From Pannonibacter tanglangensis (GTDB lineage Bacteria > Pseudomonadota > Alphaproteobacteria > Rhizobiales > Stappiaceae): DNA of 64,000 bases. Shown one piece after another: positions 30,511 to 39,714 of the stretch (the stretch's first letter is position 1; each line of letters starts with the position of its first letter). The notes below the pieces were generated by a model that was not told the DNA's origin, made no database searches, and saw only the letters and a program-made list of their open reading frames with translations. The DNA lies in the NCBI RefSeq assembly GCF_009915685.1, contig NZ_JAABLP010000001.1. One strand, given 5' to 3'. The position numbers and the translations under genes were made by a program.

Positions 30511-30522
30511 ATGGAGCGTCCG

Positions 30523-31779
30523 ATGTCACAGAAATTGCACAGCCGCCTCGCCGGTGGTGTCCTCGCCCTCGTCGCGGCCGTCGGCCCCGCCCAGGCGGCC
30601 ACCACCGTCACCTTCTGGCATTCGTTCAACAAGGCCCAGGGCGAAGCGCTCGACAAGATCGTCGCCAGTTTTGAAGCCGCCAATCCGGACATCGACATCC
30701 AGGCCGAGTTCATCGGCAACTACAACGACATCGTCGCCAAGCTCCAGGCCGCCATCCCGGCGCGCCGGGCCCCCGATGCGGTCATCCTCGAAGTCACCCG
30801 TTATGGCCTCTTTGCCGACCGCGGCGTGCTGGCCGACCTGACGCCCTATTTCGAGGCCGATGCGCTGAAGGACGAGCTGTACCCCTACGCCCGTGAGGTC
30901 GGTGTCTACAAGGACAAGACCTACATCGTGCCGTTCAACTCCTCGACGCCGGTGCTCTACTACAACAAGGACATCTTCGCCCGCGCCGGCCTCACCGGCG
31001 AGCCGCAGCTGAAGACCTTCGACGACATCCTGACCGCGTCCAGGACCATCACCGCCAAGCTCGGCGCCGAGGGCGTCACCGGCATCGCCGCCCCGGGCCA
31101 GTTCGCCCGCTGGGGTCTGGTCATGTCCAACGACAGCGAGCTGATCGACCGCAAGACCAACGAGATCCTGCTCGACGCCCCGAACACCATCGAAGCCTAC
31201 CAGTGGATGGCCTCGCTCGTGCACGAGCACAAGGTCGCCTCGGCCGATGGCGTCACCGAAGAGGACAATGGCCGCGATGCGTTCCTCGCCGGCAAGGTCG
31301 GCATCATGCTGAACTCGACCGGCAACTACACCGGCGCGAAGAAGGCGCTCGGCGACAAGCTGGAAGTCCGGCCGATGCCCTGCAACAAGGTCTGCTCCGT
31401 GCCGATCGGCGGCGCCGGCATCGGCATCCTGGCGTCCTCGGCCAGGGACGTGCAGGACGCGGCCTACAAGTTCATCAGCTACGCCGCCTCCGCCGAGGCA
31501 AATGCGGCCTGGTTCGCTGCCACCGGCTACCTGCCGATCAACAGGAACAGTGCTGCCAAGCCGGTCGCGGCCGAAGCCCTTGCCACCCAGCCGGGCATCC
31601 GCGTTGCCATCGACTCGCTGCCCAACGCCTATGGCCGCGCCCGTCCGCCGGTTGTCACCTGGATGCGCGCCACCGAATACAAGATGTGGGAAGCCATGGC
31701 CCTCGGCCAGGCGCAGGTCGCCGACACGCTGAAGGACTTCGCCGCCCAGACCCGCGAAGAAGCCCAGCGCTCCAACTGA
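30523..31779 (+). CDS. ABC transporter substrate-binding protein, family 1 (UgpB-like)
   Basis: A 418-residue periplasmic protein from ATG 30523 (MSQKLHSRLAGG), with a signal peptide cleaved about AQA-A (residue 25). The mature start TTVTFWHSFNKAQGEALDKI and the segments FNSSTPVLYYNKDIFARAGL and NSTGNYTGAKKALG resemble UgpB and related sugar- or glycerophosphodiester-binding proteins. It heads a six-gene plus-strand operon with its own phosphodiesterase. The ligand may be a glycerophosphodiester different from that of the first system. Confidence 0.9.
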   Translation: MSQKLHSRLAGGVLALVAAVGPAQAATTVTFWHSFNKAQGEALDKIVASFEAANPDIDIQAEFIGNYNDIVAKLQAAIPARRAPDAVILEVTRYGLFADRGVLADLTPYFEADALKDELYPYAREVGVYKDKTYIVPFNSSTPVLYYNKDIFARAGLTGEPQLKTFDDILTASRTITAKLGAEGVTGIAAPGQFARWGLVMSNDSELIDRKTNEILLDAPNTIEAYQWMASLVHEHKVASADGVTEEDNGRDAFLAGKVGIMLNSTGNYTGAKKALGDKLEVRPMPCNKVCSVPIGGAGIGILASSARDVQDAAYKFISYAASAEANAAWFAATGYLPINRNSAAKPVAAEALATQPGIRVAIDSLPNAYGRARPPVVTWMRATEYKMWEAMALGQAQVADTLKDFAAQTREEAQRSN

Positions 31780-31795
31780 TCCCGCCTCTCCTGAA

Positions 31796-31834
31796 ACCGG
31801 CCGGCCGGCCGGGGCAGGTGCCCCGCCGGCCGGT
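31796..31834 (+). other. Hairpin between binding-protein and permease genes
   Basis: A CCGG-repeat arm ending GGGGCA (31801-31816) pairs, with slippage, to TGCCCCGCCGGCCGGT (31819-31834). It has no T-run. It sits in the same place as the ugpB-ugpA hairpin of the first operon and probably protects the upstream message from 3' decay. Confidence 0.65.
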
Positions 31835-31849
31835 CAGGACATCCGGCCC

Positions 31850-32719
31850 ATGCTGCGCTTCCTGACGCCCTACCTGTTCGTCGCGCCCCTCGTCCTGTTC
31901 ATGGCGGTCTTCACCTATGGGCCGATCCTCATGAGCCTCGACCTGTCGGTCCGCGACTGGGATTTCCTGTCGCCGGAGATGCCCTTTGTCGGCCTCGACA
32001 ACTACCGTGGCCTGCTGGCCTCGCGGGAATTCTGGAATTCGCTGCAGGTCACCACGGTCTTTGCCGTCCTGTCCGTGCCGATCAGGCTGGTGCTGGCGCT
32101 GGGGATCGCCACCTGGCTGGTGCGTGAAGCCCTGCCCTCCCGCCTCCTGCGCGGCGCGCTGTTCCTGCCCTCGGTCACCTCCACGGTGTCCATCGCCGTC
32201 GTGTTCTCCTGGCTGTTCTCGACCGACTACGGTGCGGTAAATGCCCTGCTCGTCGGCCTTGGCCTCGGCCGCCAGCCCTGGCTGCAGGACCCGGCCCTGG
32301 CGCTCTGGGTGCTGATCCTCGTCAACACCTGGAAGCAGCTCGGCTATGACATCGTCATCTACATTGCCGCCCTGCAGGCCGTGCCGCAGGAGCTTTACGA
32401 CGCGGCCGCCGTCGACGGGGGGCGCCGGTTCCATGTCTTCCGGCGCGTGACGCTGCCGCTGGTCATGCCGACCACCTATTTCCTGCTGGTCATTTCCGTC
32501 ATCGAGGCCTTCCAGGTCTTCACCATCGTCAATGTCATGACCAACGGCGGCCCGGCCGGGGCCACCGACATGCTGGTCAGCCTGCTCTACCGGGTCGGCT
32601 TTGTCCTTTTCGACATCGGCCGCGGCTCGGCGCTTGCCGTTCTCCTGTTCGTTTTCCTTGTGACGCTGGCGATCGTGAAGTCGCGCATCATTGGCCGGAG
32701 GGTGCATTATGAAGCCTGA
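31850..32719 (+). CDS. ABC transporter permease, UgpA/MalF type
   Basis: A 289-residue permease with six predicted helices (first: LTPYLFVAPLVLFMAVFTYG), the EAA loop VPQELYDAAAVDGGRRFHVF, and a family-typical VMTNGGPAGATDMLVSLLYR segment before the last helix. It overlaps the next permease by 11 bases. Component of the second glycerophosphodiester or sugar import system. Confidence 0.92.
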   Translation: MLRFLTPYLFVAPLVLFMAVFTYGPILMSLDLSVRDWDFLSPEMPFVGLDNYRGLLASREFWNSLQVTTVFAVLSVPIRLVLALGIATWLVREALPSRLLRGALFLPSVTSTVSIAVVFSWLFSTDYGAVNALLVGLGLGRQPWLQDPALALWVLILVNTWKQLGYDIVIYIAALQAVPQELYDAAAVDGGRRFHVFRRVTLPLVMPTTYFLLVISVIEAFQVFTIVNVMTNGGPAGATDMLVSLLYRVGFVLFDIGRGSALAVLLFVFLVTLAIVKSRIIGRRVHYEA

Positions 32720-33545
32720 TGACATCCGCCCGCGCCTGCGGCTGGCCGAGCCGCTTCTGGCCGCACTGGCGCTTGCAGCGGGGCTCCTGTTCCTGTCGCC
32801 CGTGCTCTATTCGATCTGGCTGTCGCTGCAGACGGCAGATTCCTACTATGCCGGCGGCTACGAGTTCACCCTCGACAACTACACGCGGGCGGTGAGCCAG
32901 TACAATTTCGCCCGCTATCTCCTGAACAGCCTGATCGTCTCGGGCCTGGTCACGGGTCTGGCGATCTCGGTCGCCACGCTCGCGGCCTTTGCCTTCGCCC
33001 GCTACCGCTTTCCCGGTGGCGACTTCCTGTTCGGGGCCACCGTGGCAACGCTGATGATCCCGAGCCACATCAGCCTGATCCCGAACTATCTGACCCTTGC
33101 CAGGGCGGGCCTCCTCGACAGCTATGCCGGGCTGATCCTGCCGGCCATCTCGAACGGCTTTGCCGCCTTCTTCCTGCGCCAGTACATCCGCGGCATTCCG
33201 AAGGCACTGGACGAGGCCGCCTACATGGACGGGGCCAGCCCGCTGACCGTGCTCTGGCGCATCATCGTGCCGCTGTCCCGGCCGGCGATCCTGTCGATGA
33301 GCCTCTACATCTTCATCACCGAGTGGAACAACTACATCTGGCCGCTGGTGGCGGTGGGCCGGGAGGACCTGTTCACGCTGCAGATCGGCCTTGCCCGGCT
33401 CTACAGCACCAATCCGGGCGAGGGTCTGATCGACTGGCCGCTGGTGCTCGCCGCCTCCACCCTCACCATTCTCCCCGTCCTCGTGGGCTTCCTGCTCGTC
33501 GAACGTCATCTCGTTCGCGGCATCACCATGGGTGCGCTCAAGTAA
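32709..33545 (+). CDS. ABC transporter permease, UgpE/MalG type
   Basis: A 278-residue permease starting MKPDDIRPRLRLAEPLLAAL, with six helices and EAA loop IPKALDEAAYMDGASPLTVL. It forms the transmembrane channel with the preceding permease. Its start lies within the upstream gene, indicating translational coupling. Confidence 0.92.
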   Translation: MKPDDIRPRLRLAEPLLAALALAAGLLFLSPVLYSIWLSLQTADSYYAGGYEFTLDNYTRAVSQYNFARYLLNSLIVSGLVTGLAISVATLAAFAFARYRFPGGDFLFGATVATLMIPSHISLIPNYLTLARAGLLDSYAGLILPAISNGFAAFFLRQYIRGIPKALDEAAYMDGASPLTVLWRIIVPLSRPAILSMSLYIFITEWNNYIWPLVAVGREDLFTLQIGLARLYSTNPGEGLIDWPLVLAASTLTILPVLVGFLLVERHLVRGITMGALK

Positions 33546-33564
33546 TCAGGGACGTTCTCCGCAC

Positions 33565-34461
33565 ATGACACGCATCGCATCCCACCGCGGCGGCACGCTG
33601 GAATTCGGCGACAGCACCCCGCAAGGCTTTGCCGCCACCGCCCGCATGGCCGTCGACGAGGTCGAGTTCGACGTGCATCCGACGGCCGATGGCGCCATCA
33701 TCGTCCACCACGACGCCACCCTCGACCGGACGACCGACCGCAGCGGCGCCATCGCCGGGCTGACCCTTGCCGAAGTGCGCGAGGCCCGCATCAACTATGG
33801 TGCCGGAGGCTGCCCGCTGACGCTGGAGGAGCTGTGCAGCCTCTATGCCGGCAGCCCGGTTGCCCTGCGCTGCGAGATCAAGCCGGATGACACCGGCACC
33901 CCCTATCCCGACTTCGTGCCCCGTGTCGTCGCGCTCCTCGACCAGCAGGGGCTTCTGTCGCGCACGACCTTCACCTCCTTCCTGCTGGACAGCCTGGACA
34001 CGCTCGCCGAGGTGACCACCCGGCCGCGCCTGTGGCTCGTCAGTCCGGCCGTGCTGCGCCAGCTCGGGGTCAGGACCGTGATCGCGCTGGCCCGCCAGCG
34101 CCAGATCCCCGAACTCGGCGTCCACATCGACACGGCCGACGCGGCCCTCATGGCGGCCGTCACCGACGCGGGGCTTGCCTTCGGCTGCTGGGCCGCCCAT
34201 GACGCCGCGCAGATCACCAGGGCCTTCGACCTCGGGGTCAAGGTCTTCACCACCGACCGGCCGAGCCTGGCCCTCGCCCTCCGCGACCGGGACCGGGACG
34301 CCCGGGCAAGGGCGCTGCAGCCCGCGGGCTCCGATCCGAAGGCTGGCCAGGCAGCCCCCCTGGATGCCCTCCCCCAGGATGCCCGCCCCAAGGATGCCCT
34401 CCCCAAGGAGGCCGTCCCCCACGATGCCCTCCGGGGCGCGATGCGGGGAGGCGTCCGATGA
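33565..34461 (+). CDS. Glycerophosphodiester phosphodiesterase with repeated C-terminal tail
   Basis: A 298-residue GDPD from ATG 33565. Motifs: ASHRGG, the metal-binding VEFDVHPTADG, HHDATLDRTTD and LRCEIKPD. The catalytic domain ends near residue 250 (FTTDRPSLAL). It is followed by a tail with five units of a five-residue repeat (DALPQ, DARPK, DALPK, EAVPH, DALRG), encoded by 15-bp tandem repeats at 34363-34437. It hydrolyses imported glycerophosphodiesters; coupled by ATGA to the ATPase gene. The tail is probably disordered. Confidence 0.92.
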   Translation: MTRIASHRGGTLEFGDSTPQGFAATARMAVDEVEFDVHPTADGAIIVHHDATLDRTTDRSGAIAGLTLAEVREARINYGAGGCPLTLEELCSLYAGSPVALRCEIKPDDTGTPYPDFVPRVVALLDQQGLLSRTTFTSFLLDSLDTLAEVTTRPRLWLVSPAVLRQLGVRTVIALARQRQIPELGVHIDTADAALMAAVTDAGLAFGCWAAHDAAQITRAFDLGVKVFTTDRPSLALALRDRDRDARARALQPAGSDPKAGQAAPLDALPQDARPKDALPKEAVPHDALRGAMRGGVR

Positions 34462-35516
34462 ACCGCATCAGCCTCAGGGGGATCCGCAAGTCCTATCCGG
34501 GCGGGCCGGTGGTGCTGGACGACATCTCGCTCGACATCGGGGCTGGCGAGTTCGTCGTCATCGTCGGCCCGTCGGGCTGCGGCAAGTCCACCCTGCTGCG
34601 CCTGATTGCCGGGCTCGAGCGCTGCGAGGCCGGCGATATCGTTCTCAACGGTCGGCGGGCCAATGATGTGGCGCCGCAGGACCGCGACATCGCCATGATC
34701 TTCCAGAACTATGCGCTCTATCCGCACATGAGCGTGCGCGAGAACATCGCCTTCGGTCTGGAGCTGCGCGGCATGGCGCGGGCGGAGCGCAACAGGCGTG
34801 CCGAGGAGGTCGCGGCCCTGCTGCAGCTGACGCCCTGGCTCGACCGCAAGCCGGGCGCCCTCTCCGGCGGCCAGCGCCAGCGCGTGGCGATGGGCCGGGC
34901 CATGGCGCGGCAAAGCTCGATCTTCCTCATGGACGAGCCGCTGTCCAACCTCGACAGCGCGCTGCGCGTGGCCATGCGCGCCGAGATCCGGGAGCTGCAC
35001 CAGACCCTTGGCGCGACGACGATCCTCGTCACCCATGACCAGACCGAGGCCCTGTCGCTGGCTGACCGGGTGGCCGTGCTGAAGGACGGCGTGCTGCAGC
35101 AGTTCGATACGCCGGCGGCGATCTATGACCGGCCGCAGAACCGGTTCGTCGCCGGCTTCCTCGGGACACCGGCCATGAACTTCGTCCCGGCCTCGGCGCT
35201 GGCGGAGGCGGAGGCAATTGGGGGCAGCACCGTGACCGTCGGGCTGCGACCGGACACGCTGACCCTGCACCGCGCGCAGCCGGTCGGACCTGCCCTGCCG
35301 GCCCGGATCATGGTCCGAGAAATGGCCGGCGCCGAGCTGGTCCTGCACTGCGACACGCCGGCCGGTCGCCTCACCCTCGTCACCCCGCGCCACGCCTTGC
35401 CGGAGGCGGAGGCCACCGGCGGCGCGCCGGTCTGGATCGGCTATGATCTTGACCGGGCCCTGCTGTTCGAGACCCCCACGGGACGCCGGATCGACCGGCC
35501 GGTCCCGGCTGCCTGA
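34458..35516 (+). CDS. ABC transporter ATP-binding protein, UgpC/MalK type
   Basis: A 352-residue ATPase with Walker A GPSGCGKST (37-45), Q-loop IFQNYALYPHMS, signature LSGGQRQRVAMG, Walker B IFLMDEP and H-loop VTHDQTEAL, then a TOBE-type regulatory domain (about 235-350). It powers the two permeases of the second system. Closely similar in layout to the ATPase at 24943-25992 but not a recent copy at DNA level. Confidence 0.93.
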   Translation: MNRISLRGIRKSYPGGPVVLDDISLDIGAGEFVVIVGPSGCGKSTLLRLIAGLERCEAGDIVLNGRRANDVAPQDRDIAMIFQNYALYPHMSVRENIAFGLELRGMARAERNRRAEEVAALLQLTPWLDRKPGALSGGQRQRVAMGRAMARQSSIFLMDEPLSNLDSALRVAMRAEIRELHQTLGATTILVTHDQTEALSLADRVAVLKDGVLQQFDTPAAIYDRPQNRFVAGFLGTPAMNFVPASALAEAEAIGGSTVTVGLRPDTLTLHRAQPVGPALPARIMVREMAGAELVLHCDTPAGRLTLVTPRHALPEAEATGGAPVWIGYDLDRALLFETPTGRRIDRPVPAA

Positions 35517-35528
35517 AGAGAGTCCGCC

Positions 35529-36425
35529 ATGCAGGATCCCGCGTCCACCGACCCCGTCACCCAGGCGCTCGGCGACCTGATCAGCCGCCATGCCGGACGT
35601 CTCACCGACGCCGACACCCGCCTGCTCGACGTGCTCGTGCAGGACCCGGTGCGCGCGGCGATGGAAAACGGCAAGGACGTGTCCTTCCGCGCCGGCGTGC
35701 ATCCGGCCTCGGCCGTGCGCCTCGCCCGCCGTCTGGGCTTCAAGGGCTATCCCGAATTCAAGAGCTTCCTGCAGGCAAGCCTGATCGAGGGGGGTACCGA
35801 TTTTGAAAGCCCGGCCGCGCGCATGGCCGCCCGCCTCGTGCGGGCGGAGGAAGGCGGACTGCTGGCCTCCCTGATCGACAGCGAGATCGCCGCCCTCAAC
35901 CTTGTCCGCAGCCACGTGTCCGACCAGGACATCCGCGCCTTCTCCTCGACGCTCGCCGGAGCCCGGCGGGTGCATGTCTTCGGCCGGGGCCACTCGGCAG
36001 CCCTGTCGGCGCTGATCGCGCTGCGGCTCAACCGCTCGGGCTACGACACCGTCGATCTCGGCAGCCAGATGCATCAGCTGCCGGAGGCGCTCGAGCGGCT
36101 GGCGCCGGGGGACGTGCTGTGGCTTCTCGCCTTCCGCCGCGCCTCGCCGCTGGTCAACGACCTCAGCCGCCTCGCCGGCGCGCGCGGCGTGAGCGTCCTG
36201 GCGCTCACCGACCTGCAAGGCATCCGCATCGACCCGGCGCCCCGGCACCAGATCGCCGTGTCGCGCGGGCAGCCGGGCGAGTCCCAGTCGCTGGTGGTGC
36301 CCATGACCATCGCCAATGCGGTGATCCTCGATCTTGCCGCCATCGACGACGGGCGCTCGATCCGGGCGCTGAACGGCTTCCGCAGCTTTCGCAGCGCGAG
36401 CGGCCTGCCGCCTGCGCTGCTCTAG
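35529..36425 (+). CDS. RpiR/MurR family regulator (HTH plus SIS domain)
   Basis: A 298-residue regulator. The N-terminal HTH_6 domain (about 15-90) includes RAGVHPASAVRLARRLGFKG and YPEFKSFLQ, and the SIS domain (about 135-265) includes VHVFGRGHSAALSALIALRL and LLAFRR. Family members sense phosphosugars or related metabolites. As last gene of the operon it probably autoregulates it. The GC-rich inverted repeat just after its stop (36426-36455) may be a weak terminator. Confidence 0.9.
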   Translation: MQDPASTDPVTQALGDLISRHAGRLTDADTRLLDVLVQDPVRAAMENGKDVSFRAGVHPASAVRLARRLGFKGYPEFKSFLQASLIEGGTDFESPAARMAARLVRAEEGGLLASLIDSEIAALNLVRSHVSDQDIRAFSSTLAGARRVHVFGRGHSAALSALIALRLNRSGYDTVDLGSQMHQLPEALERLAPGDVLWLLAFRRASPLVNDLSRLAGARGVSVLALTDLQGIRIDPAPRHQIAVSRGQPGESQSLVVPMTIANAVILDLAAIDDGRSIRALNGFRSFRSASGLPPALL

Positions 36426-36532
36426 CCGGCCCGGCGCGGCCGAGGCCGGGACACGCAACGGGATGACAATGCCCGAGCTTGCCGCTATGACTGGCAGCCA
36501 GAGGCACATGCGTGCCAAGGCACCCGGATCCA

Positions 36533-37816
36533 ATGGCTCTCGAACTTCTCATCGTCGTCCTTCTCACGCTCCTGAACGGCCTGCTGGCCATGTCGGAACT
36601 GGCCGTCGTCTCCTCCCGTCCCGCGCGGCTCAAGGTCGCCGCCGAGGCCGGCTCCCGGGGGGCAGCCACCGCCCTCAGGCTGCAGGAGGACCCGGGCCGC
36701 TTCCTGTCCTCGGTCCAGATCGGGATCACGCTGGTCGGCGTGCTGTCGGGTGCGTTTTCGGGCGCGACCCTCGGCGAGCGCCTGTCGGCCTTCCTGCTGG
36801 CCCAGGGCTTCAGCGATGCGGTTGCCGATGGCCTCGGCGTCGGTCTGGTGGTCGTGGCCATCACCTACCTGTCGCTGATCATCGGCGAACTGGTGCCCAA
36901 GCAGGTGGCGCTGCGCAACCCGGAAGCTGTGGCTGCGCGGGTCGCCCCGCTGATGCTCCTGATCTCGCGGGTGGCAGCCCCCCTCGTCTTCCTGCTCGAC
37001 GTGTCGGGCAAGGCGGTCCTCTCCCTGCTCGGCCAGCGCGGCGAGAGCGACGAGAAGGTCACCGAGGAGGAAGTCAAGACGATCATCGCCGAGGCGGAAA
37101 GCGCGGGCGTGCTGGAAACGGCCGAGCGCGACATGATCGCCGGCGTCATGCGCTTTGCCGACCGCACGGCCCGCGCCCTGATGACGCCGCGCCGCGAGGT
37201 CGAGATCCTTGACCTGTCGGACACGCACGAGGCCCTCAGGGCCCAGATCCGCGACACCAAGCGCACCCGCCTGCCCGTCCAGGACGGGGAGGCAGACGAC
37301 ATCATCGGCGCCGTCCGCGTCCGCGACATCATCGAGGCCTATGCCGAGAATGACACGCCGGACCTGCGGGCGCTGGTCCGTCCGGCCCCGGTCGTCATCG
37401 ACAGTGCCCGCGCGCTCGACGTGCTCAAGGCGCTGCGCAACGCCACGCTGCACATGGCGCTGGTCTTCGACGAGTACGGCCATTTCGAGGGCGTGGTCTC
37501 CTCCGGCGACATCCTGGAAACGATCACCGGCGAGTTCCAGGACGAGTATGCCGAGGACGAGCCGCCCTACGTGCAGCGTGCCGACGGATCGTGGCTGGTG
37601 TCCGGCTGGATGCAGGTGGACGAGGCCGCCGACAAGCTCGGCCTGCCGATCGACAAGGATCCGGACTTCGAGACCGTCGCGGGGCTGGTGCTGAGCGAGC
37701 TCAACCACCTGCCCGAAGTGGGCGAGGTTTTCGACTACCGCGGCTGGCGCATCGAGGTGGTCGACCTCGACGGCCGCCGCATCGACAAGCTGCTGGTCAG
37801 CCGGCTTGCGGCCTGA
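36533..37816 (+). CDS. CNNM/CorC (TlyC/HlyC)-type membrane protein with CBS domains
   Basis: A 427-residue inner-membrane protein; GTG 36512 is an alternative start with AGAGG before it. Domains: DUF21/CNNM membrane domain (about 1-185, with IGELVPKQVALRNPE), a CBS pair (about 205-325, with MTPRREVEILDL and FDEYGHFEGVVS), and a CorC/HlyC C-terminal domain (about 345-425). The family is linked to Mg/Co homeostasis, and the old hemolysin name is not evidence of toxicity. It stands alone between the RpiR and chemoreceptor genes. Confidence 0.92.
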   Translation: MALELLIVVLLTLLNGLLAMSELAVVSSRPARLKVAAEAGSRGAATALRLQEDPGRFLSSVQIGITLVGVLSGAFSGATLGERLSAFLLAQGFSDAVADGLGVGLVVVAITYLSLIIGELVPKQVALRNPEAVAARVAPLMLLISRVAAPLVFLLDVSGKAVLSLLGQRGESDEKVTEEEVKTIIAEAESAGVLETAERDMIAGVMRFADRTARALMTPRREVEILDLSDTHEALRAQIRDTKRTRLPVQDGEADDIIGAVRVRDIIEAYAENDTPDLRALVRPAPVVIDSARALDVLKALRNATLHMALVFDEYGHFEGVVSSGDILETITGEFQDEYAEDEPPYVQRADGSWLVSGWMQVDEAADKLGLPIDKDPDFETVAGLVLSELNHLPEVGEVFDYRGWRIEVVDLDGRRIDKLLVSRLAA

Positions 37817-37918
37817 CCGCCGGATCATCCTGACGGATAAGCACTCTTTTAATTCGTGGGCTTTATAAAATCCTGACGCTAGGGAAGGGAAGCACTCCAG
37901 GCGCTCGGGAGCCGTCGC

Positions 37919-39382
37919 ATGTTCTTCGGAAAGTCGAAAATTGAACTGAACTTCGAGGCGATCTCGCGATCCATGGCGATCATCGAGTTCAAGCCGGACG
38001 GCACCATCCTTCATGCCAACGAGAATTTTCTCCAGGTGATGGGATACCGCCTGGACGAAATCGTCGGCCGCCATCACCGCATCTTCGTCGACCCGGAGGA
38101 GGCCGAGATGCCGGCCTACCGCCAGTTCTGGGACAGTCTGGCGCGGGGGCAGTCCTCGTCACATGACTTCCTGCGCTTTCGCAAGACCGGCGAGGCGGTG
38201 TGGATCGAGGCGAGCTACAATCCGGTCTTTGCCGCCGACGGCACCGTCAGCAGCGTGATCAAGGTCGCCAGCGACATCACGGCTGCCAAGCTGCGCTACC
38301 TCAACGATGCCGCCAAGATCGACGCGATCAACCGCTCCAATGCGGTCATCGAGTTCAAGCCCGACGGGACCATCCTGACGGCGAATGACGTCTTCCTCAA
38401 GGCCATGGGCTACACGCTGGCGGAGATCCAGGGCCGGCACCACAGCATCTTCGTGACGCCGCAGGAGCGGGCCTCGCCCGCCTATGCCAGCTTCTGGCAG
38501 GAGCTGGCCGCCGGCAGTTTCAGGGCCGGAGAGTTCCAGCGGATCGGCAAGGGCGGTCGCGATGTCCACATCGTGGCGACCTACAACCCGGTGTTCGATC
38601 CGAAGGGCAACGTGCTCAAGATCATCAAGATCGCCTCCGACCAGACGGACCAGATCGTCAAGCGGATGGAGGGCGAGCGGCTCAACAGCGAGCTTCTGGT
38701 CGTCGCCGAGCAGCTCGACCAGACCACCGATCAGGTCAGCAGCGTCCGGCGGGCCTCCGAGGGGGCCAGCGCCAACGTGCAGATGGTGGCTGCAGCCGCC
38801 GAGGAGCTGGTCGCCTCGATTGCCGAGATCAGCCGCCAGGTCAGCCAGGCGAGCATGATCTCGGAAAACGCGGCCACGGAAGCCGAGCAGTCGCGGGCGA
38901 TCATGGACGGCCTTGCGGTGAACTCGCAGCGGATCGGCGAAGTGCTGGAGCTGATCGAGACGATCGCCAACCAGACCAACCTGCTGGCGCTCAACGCCAC
39001 CATCGAGGCCGCACGGGCCGGCGAGGCCGGCAAGGGCTTTGCCGTGGTCGCCGCCGAGGTGAAGAACCTTGCCTCGCAGACGGCCAGGGCCACCGAGGAC
39101 ATCGCCGCCCAGATCAGCTCGGTGCAGCTGTCGGCTGACCGGGCCGGCGCAGCCATCCAGTCGATCCTCGCCACGATCCAGAACATCCGCTCGATCTCCT
39201 CGACCATCGCGGCCGCCGTCGAGGAACAGTCGGCGGTGACGCAGGACATCTCGGGCAACATGCACTCCGCCTCGAGCGCCGTCGCCGGGATCACGGATGC
39301 GATCGGCGGCATCGCGACAACGGCCCACCAGGTTGCCGCAGCCACGCAGCAGATCCGCAAGCGGGCCTCGGCCCTCATCTGA
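37919..39382 (+). CDS. Soluble chemoreceptor with two PAS domains
   Basis: A 487-residue methyl-accepting-type protein without membrane segments. Two homologous PAS domains (about 12-125 and 134-247) start with the parallel motifs SMAIIEFKPDGTIL and SNAVIEFKPDGTIL, showing internal duplication. The signalling domain contains the conserved hairpin ANQTNLLALNATIEAARAGE, which contacts CheA/CheW. The PAS domains may bind haem, flavin or another ligand; no cofactor residue can be fixed. GGGAG precedes the ATG. It is convergent with the next chemoreceptor. Confidence 0.93.
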   Translation: MFFGKSKIELNFEAISRSMAIIEFKPDGTILHANENFLQVMGYRLDEIVGRHHRIFVDPEEAEMPAYRQFWDSLARGQSSSHDFLRFRKTGEAVWIEASYNPVFAADGTVSSVIKVASDITAAKLRYLNDAAKIDAINRSNAVIEFKPDGTILTANDVFLKAMGYTLAEIQGRHHSIFVTPQERASPAYASFWQELAAGSFRAGEFQRIGKGGRDVHIVATYNPVFDPKGNVLKIIKIASDQTDQIVKRMEGERLNSELLVVAEQLDQTTDQVSSVRRASEGASANVQMVAAAAEELVASIAEISRQVSQASMISENAATEAEQSRAIMDGLAVNSQRIGEVLELIETIANQTNLLALNATIEAARAGEAGKGFAVVAAEVKNLASQTARATEDIAAQISSVQLSADRAGAAIQSILATIQNIRSISSTIAAAVEEQSAVTQDISGNMHSASSAVAGITDAIGGIATTAHQVAAATQQIRKRASALI

Positions 39383-39531
39383 CAGGGCCCGGGCGGCGCC
39401 CGTGACCGTCACGGACACGGGCGTCCGCTTTCCTCCGGCGGGGGCCTGCCGATGCGGCATCCCCCTCCCCTGTCCACACGGTCCGGCCGTCTTCCCGCCC
39501 GATCCCCGTTACCACGGCCTCAGACACCAAG

Positions 39532-39566
39532 GGCCGCAGGTTCCCTCCGGAGCCTGCGGCCTTTCT
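39532..39566 (+). terminator. Terminator in the gap between the chemoreceptor genes
   Basis: GGCCGCAGG (39532-39540) pairs with CCTGCGGCC (39553-39561), followed by TTTCT. The gap 39383-39710 holds no credible gene; besides this it holds the CTGTCAG repeats at 39653-39714. The distance of 150 bases from the upstream stop is long, so a minus-strand role is possible but lacks a T-run. Confidence 0.65.
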
Positions 39567-39652
39567 TGATCTCTGCGGGCGTGGGGGCGGTCACAGTCCT
39601 GCCTCCGGGAGCGGTGGCCAGAAGGACCAGCCGGCCGGCGTCCCGGAGGGAC

Positions 39653-39714
39653 CTGTCAGAGGGTTCTGTCAGATGGCGTCTGTCAGATGATGTCTGTCAG
39701 GAGGCTTCTGTCAG
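39653..39714. repeat. 14-bp tandem repeats with CTGTCAG core
   Basis: CTGTCAG occurs at 39653, 39666, 39680, 39694 and 39708, that is at 13, 14, 14 and 14 base steps, with variable 6-7 base spacers. The last copy overlaps the stop codon of the minus-strand chemoreceptor. The same heptamer forms an 11-bp array upstream of that gene (41647-41701). Confidence 0.85.

Noticed and set aside
33903..36533. Very long minus-strand frame (876 codons) opposite the second ABC operon
   Set aside because: Antisense to the phosphodiesterase, ATPase and RpiR genes, all of which carry full family motifs.
36512..37816. A haemolysin toxin
   Set aside because: The CNNM/CBS/CorC architecture is that of a cation-homeostasis membrane protein; the hemolysin label is historical.
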